From the NCBI GenBank assembly GCA_963737015.1, contig CAVTQZ010000003.1, positions 197,694-261,693 on the forward strand: a stretch of 64,000 nt of DNA. Reading direction: 5' to 3'. A program made the translations under genes and the position numbers. This DNA comes from CAVTQZ01 sp963737015 (GTDB taxonomy: Bacteria; Actinomycetota; Acidimicrobiia; Acidimicrobiales; UBA8190). The notes under the pieces were generated by a model. The model was not told where the DNA came from. It searched no databases and saw nothing but the letters and a program-made list of their open reading frames with translations. This document shows positions 61,203 through 64,000 of the stretch, one piece after another (position 1 is the first letter of the stretch; every line of letters starts with the position of its first letter).

Positions 61203-62246
61203 ATGTCGGAGTCACCTCCCGCCGTGCTGCCCGAAACGCCGCTCGAGACCTCCCCCGCAGGATTGCCGGGCGGCGTCTTCGTCGCACCCGGGAGCCGCAG
61301 ATGGCTCGTACGGTACAGACGCGGGGGTGGTCTCAGGAGGCGCCCCCGCACCGCCTTCGTGTTCGCGGGGGGAGGTTCCCGCGGGGCTTCCCAGGTCGGG
61401 ATGGCACAGGCGCTGGTGGCGCGGGGGATAACCGCCGACGCTGTCTACGGGGCGTCCGTGGGCGCCATCAACGCAGCCGGCTTCTGCAGCGATCCCACGG
61501 TCGCAGGCGTCGAACGGATGATCGCCCGCTGGCGGCTCGTCACCCGCGACGACGTCTTCCCGCAAGGTCGCATGCCGACGGCGCTGCGTTACTTCCAGCA
61601 ACGCGAGTCGGTTCATCCCAACACGGGGCTCCGCAAGGTGATCGAGGGTGGGATCAACTTCGCGCGCATCGAGGACAGCACCGTCCCCCTCGAGGTGGTC
61701 GCGACCTCGCTGCACGACGGCCAGGTCAATTGGTTCACCTCGGGCCCGGCGGTGGAACGGATCTTGGCCTCGGCGGCGCTACCGGCGCTCCTCCCACCGG
61801 TCGAGGTGGATGGCCAGCTCTTCATGGACGGCGGCGTCGTCGACAACGTGCCCATAGGTCGCGCCATATCCCAAGGTGCAGAACGCGTCTTCGTACTCCT
61901 CTGCGGCCCGATGCACTACACACCCCACCGCATCCGCAGACCGGTCGAGGCCGTTCTCACCGCCTTCTTCATCGCTGTGCATTCACGCTTCGTGCGGGAG
62001 CTCGACCGCCTACCCGAGGGCGTCGAAGTGATCGTCTTCACCGTCGACACCGATCCCGTCTCGCGCTACGACGATTTCTCGGCTACCGACGCTCTGATGG
62101 CGGCGGGGCGAGCCAACGCGGACGCCGTCCTCGACTTCTGGGCTGCGGGAGGCATTGGCGATCGCATAAAGCCGGTGAGATCCACACTGCGGGAGGGGAT
62201 CGTCGGGATGCGCCGTCAACTCGGACGGGAGACAGCCGCTTCCTGA
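61203..62246 (+). CDS. Patatin-like phospholipase
   Basis: A 347-residue protein from ATG 61203 (GGAGG just upstream; the frame is open to 61134). Oxyanion-hole loop AFVFAGGGSRGASQVGMAQA, nucleophile elbow DAVYGASVGAINAAG (GxSxG) and the catalytic Asp in LFMDGGVVDNVPIGRAI (DGG) make a complete Ser-Asp dyad. It would hydrolyse fatty-acyl chains from membrane lipids. The C-terminal 90 residues are typical of bacterial RssA-type proteins. No signal peptide is seen. Confidence 0.92.
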   Translation: MSESPPAVLPETPLETSPAGLPGGVFVAPGSRRWLVRYRRGGGLRRRPRTAFVFAGGGSRGASQVGMAQALVARGITADAVYGASVGAINAAGFCSDPTVAGVERMIARWRLVTRDDVFPQGRMPTALRYFQQRESVHPNTGLRKVIEGGINFARIEDSTVPLEVVATSLHDGQVNWFTSGPAVERILASAALPALLPPVEVDGQLFMDGGVVDNVPIGRAISQGAERVFVLLCGPMHYTPHRIRRPVEAVLTAFFIAVHSRFVRELDRLPEGVEVIVFTVDTDPVSRYDDFSATDALMAAGRANADAVLDFWAAGGIGDRIKPVRSTLREGIVGMRRQLGRETAAS

Positions 62247-62266
62247 CGCTCACCGGGCCGGGCGGC

Positions 62267-62530
62267 TCAGCCCGAGAGACCGTCCTTCGGACGCTTGTGG
62301 ACCTGCCAGCCCGCACGCGACACGCCTCGTGGCTCGTAGAAGACGCAGCCCTCGGGACACGCGAAGGGGATCGGCTCGTTGGCGTCCACGCGGCAACGCT
62401 CGACCTTCTCGCCGCGCGAGTTCGTCTGCATGACGTAATGGCGGCAATCCTCGTTCACGGCCACGACCCCATTGTTGCGCACGCAAAGGGCCGCCCGGTG
62501 CCGCCGCGGCGTGGTCGCGTCGGGGCCCAT
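62267..62530 (-). CDS. Small Cys-rich conserved protein
   Basis: An 87-residue protein from ATG 62530. It has ALCVRNNGVVAVNEDCRHYV, then ERCRVDANEPIPFACPEGCV and FYEPRGVSRAGW. Five Cys in the pattern C..C..C..CPEGC could bind zinc. The function is unknown. It is divergent from the NUDIX gene (ATG 62530 against GTG 62544) and convergent with the patatin gene. Confidence 0.6.
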   Translation of the reverse strand: MGPDATTPRRHRAALCVRNNGVVAVNEDCRHYVMQTNSRGEKVERCRVDANEPIPFACPEGCVFYEPRGVSRAGWQVHKRPKDGLSG

Positions 62531-62543
62531 TAGCTTCAGGTGC

Positions 62544-63245
62544 GTGGAACAGCCCGTGTCCACCCGCCAGCTCCTGCGCTGGAGCGAGTCGCTCGCGGCG
62601 ATAGCCCGTACCGGCCTCGGCTTCACCGAGAGCCTCTACGAGCGCGAGCGTTTCGAGGAGGTCCTGCGGGTCGCTGCCGACATAAGGGTCGCGGCCGCTC
62701 TCGGCGCTTCGGGTGTCGAGGACGCAGAGGAGCTGGTGGAGGAGTGGCTCGGGGCGGTCGGAGAGGGCATACCCGGTTACGTGACGCCGAAGGTCGCCGT
62801 AGGCGCTGCGGTGGGCAACGACCGTGGGGAGCTCCTGCTCGTGAGACGGGCGGACTCGGGTGTGTGGCTCTACCCCACCGGTTGGGCCGACGTCGGCTAT
62901 TCGGCGGCCGAGGTCGTGGTGAAGGAGGTGCTCGAGGAGACGGGGATCGAGGCGGAGGTCATCCGGTTGATCGCCGTCCTCGACGGCCTCCGGCTCGGTT
63001 TCACGCGCGTTCCGCTCTATTCGCTCGTGTTCCAGTGCAAGGCGGTCGGCGGCGAGCTTCGCGCCCACCCGCTCGAGACCTCCGACGTCGGTTGGTTCTC
63101 CCTCGACGACCTGCCCCAGCCACTTGCGGGGGCCGAGCGCTGGGGGAACCACGTCTTCGCGGCGCTCAACGGCGAGAAGGTCGACGTCCTCTTCGACAGG
63201 CCGCGCCAGCCGATGTGGCGCGGTGGCGATCTGTCCGCCGACTGA
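62544..63245 (+). CDS. NUDIX hydrolase with N-terminal NUDIX-N domain
   Basis: A 233-residue protein from GTG 62544. Residues 1-60 (LLRWSESLAAIARTGLGFTE, SLYERERFEEVLRVAADIRV) match the NUDIX_N domain. The catalytic domain has PKVAVGAAVGNDRGELLLVR and the NUDIX box GYSAAEVVVKEVLEETGIEA. It cleaves nucleoside diphosphates linked to another group; with this N-terminal domain, ADP-ribose- or CDP-choline-type substrates are likely, but this is inference. Confidence 0.9.
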   Translation: MEQPVSTRQLLRWSESLAAIARTGLGFTESLYERERFEEVLRVAADIRVAAALGASGVEDAEELVEEWLGAVGEGIPGYVTPKVAVGAAVGNDRGELLLVRRADSGVWLYPTGWADVGYSAAEVVVKEVLEETGIEAEVIRLIAVLDGLRLGFTRVPLYSLVFQCKAVGGELRAHPLETSDVGWFSLDDLPQPLAGAERWGNHVFAALNGEKVDVLFDRPRQPMWRGGDLSAD

Positions 63246-63295
63246 CCGCCTGGCGCCCCTGACCGACCGGACCGGTCTCGCCGACGGGGCGCGGG

Positions 63296-64000
63296 TCAGA
63301 CGTCGAAGCGGAACCCCACCCCCCGTACCGTGACGAGGTAACGGGGGTCAGCAGGGTCACGCTCGAGCTTCACCCGCAGCCGCCGTATGTGCGTGTCCAA
63401 GGTGCGCGTGTCGGCGAGGTCGCGCCCCGACCAGAGTCTGTCGATCAACTCGTCGCGTGTGCGGACCTGCCCCGGCGGTGACAGCAGCAGTGCCAACAGG
63501 TCGAACTCCCTGCGGCTCAGCTGGACGGGTCTTCCGGCAGCGCTCACCTCGCGCCGGGCGAAGTCGATGCGCACCGGTCCTGCCACGACCACCTCGGGCG
63601 CGCCCGGCGCGCCGCGACCCGACAACGCCTGGATGCTCGGTGGGGGCGATACCCTGCGCAGGACGGCCTGGATGCGCGCCGTCAGCTCACGCAGGTGGTA
63701 GGGCTTCGTCACGTAGTCGGCCGCGCCGAGCTCGAGCCCCAAGACGACGTCGACCTCGGAGTCGAGGGCGCTCACCATGATCACCGGGACTTTTGCGATC
63801 GAACGCATCTGCCGGCAGACCTCCGTGCCGGGTACGCCGGGCAGAAGGACGTCGAGGAGCACGAGATCGGGCGGGTGCTCGGAGAAGAGGCGAAGGCCCT
63901 CGGCGCCGTCGCGGGCCAGGTCGACCTTGTAACCCTCCTTCGCCAGCGCCGACGCAAGTACTTCGCGGTACGACTCTTCGTCCTCCACGACGAGGATGCG
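63296..64000 (-). CDS. OmpR-family response regulator (N-terminus beyond window)
   Basis: A frame running off the right edge; the visible part starts RILVVEDEESYREVLASALA. The receiver has acidic VEDEES, phosphoacceptor LVLLDVLLPG and GAADYVTKPY with the conserved Lys. The winged helix is LSRREFDLLALLLSPPGQVR, TRDELIDRLWSGRDL, TRTLDTHIRRLRVKLERDPA and RYLVTVRGVGFRF. It resembles RegX3-type regulators. Any partner kinase would lie outside the window. Confidence 0.9.
   Translation of the reverse strand, partial: RILVVEDEESYREVLASALAKEGYKVDLARDGAEGLRLFSEHPPDLVLLDVLLPGVPGTEVCRQMRSIAKVPVIMVSALDSEVDVVLGLELGAADYVTKPYHLRELTARIQAVLRRVSPPPSIQALSGRGAPGAPEVVVAGPVRIDFARREVSAAGRPVQLSRREFDLLALLLSPPGQVRTRDELIDRLWSGRDLADTRTLDTHIRRLRVKLERDPADPRYLVTVRGVGFRFDV

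Noticed and set aside
61070..62533. 487-codon plus-strand gene
   Set aside because: It is an alternative frame of the patatin gene, rich in Arg/Gly, with no motifs.

Overview
The window is high-GC actinobacterial DNA. A PPOX-fold F420-type oxidoreductase, DUF2510, MEDS-STAS and DUF6220 proteins, Thr-rich linkers and a PhoP-like regulator suggest an Acidimicrobiia-like or related actinomycete; this is inference, because no rRNA is present. Several otherwise recognisable genes carry single-base frameshifts, so either some genes are decaying or the assembly holds uncorrected indels.

Left end, 1-1594: chromosomal backbone with larB (cut by the window edge), divergent pheA and an intact tRNA-Ser(UGA).

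1539-26482: a tandem array of three integrated elements in the 3' half of that tRNA gene. A 54-nt tRNA-derived core recurs at 1541, 10069, 23779 and 26429, and each copy that closes an element is preceded by a related arm region of 100-130 nt. Element 1 (1.5-10.1 kb) has an intact tyrosine integrase, an IS110-family IS, a TPR protein, a di-heme cytochrome b-like gene, an excisionase-like HTH gene and a two-gene module ending in a HepT/HEPN-like RNase. Element 2 (10.1-23.8 kb) has a decayed sister integrase, a glycan cluster (two GT2, two paralogous GT-B enzymes, GDP-fucose synthase, methyltransferase), a decayed IS3 element and an AbiE-like pair whose first protein carries a PD-(D/E)XK-like domain. 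Element 3 (23.8-26.5 kb) keeps only an IS3 scrap, a DUF4331 protein and a small Tat-exported protein.

26.7-44 kb: ordinary chromosomal genes: YihY/BrkB, a CelD-type GNAT, SRPBCC-DinB fusion, DUF6220 and VC0807 membrane proteins, a truncated MptB-like mannosyltransferase, F420-type PPOX enzyme, methyltransferase, CorA, VTT protein, bacterial PH-domain pair, nitronate monooxygenase-like enzyme, VOC protein, Old Yellow Enzyme, MEDS-STAS protein and a GT39/Alg5-like pair that probably makes and uses a polyprenyl-phosphate sugar.

45-64 kb: a histidine kinase; an ApbE / ferric-reductase-like / NuoF-like electron-transfer operon; a Zn/Mn-type ABC transporter operon behind a perfect palindrome; stress-type small genes (CBS pair, adenylate kinase, DUF7218-like, DUF3147 proteins); a PhoP-like response regulator with a PhoP-box-like repeat upstream; a small ferredoxin; a pair of PD-(D/E)XK-like proteins, one apparently inactive; patatin phospholipase; NUDIX hydrolase; and a second response regulator cut by the right edge.
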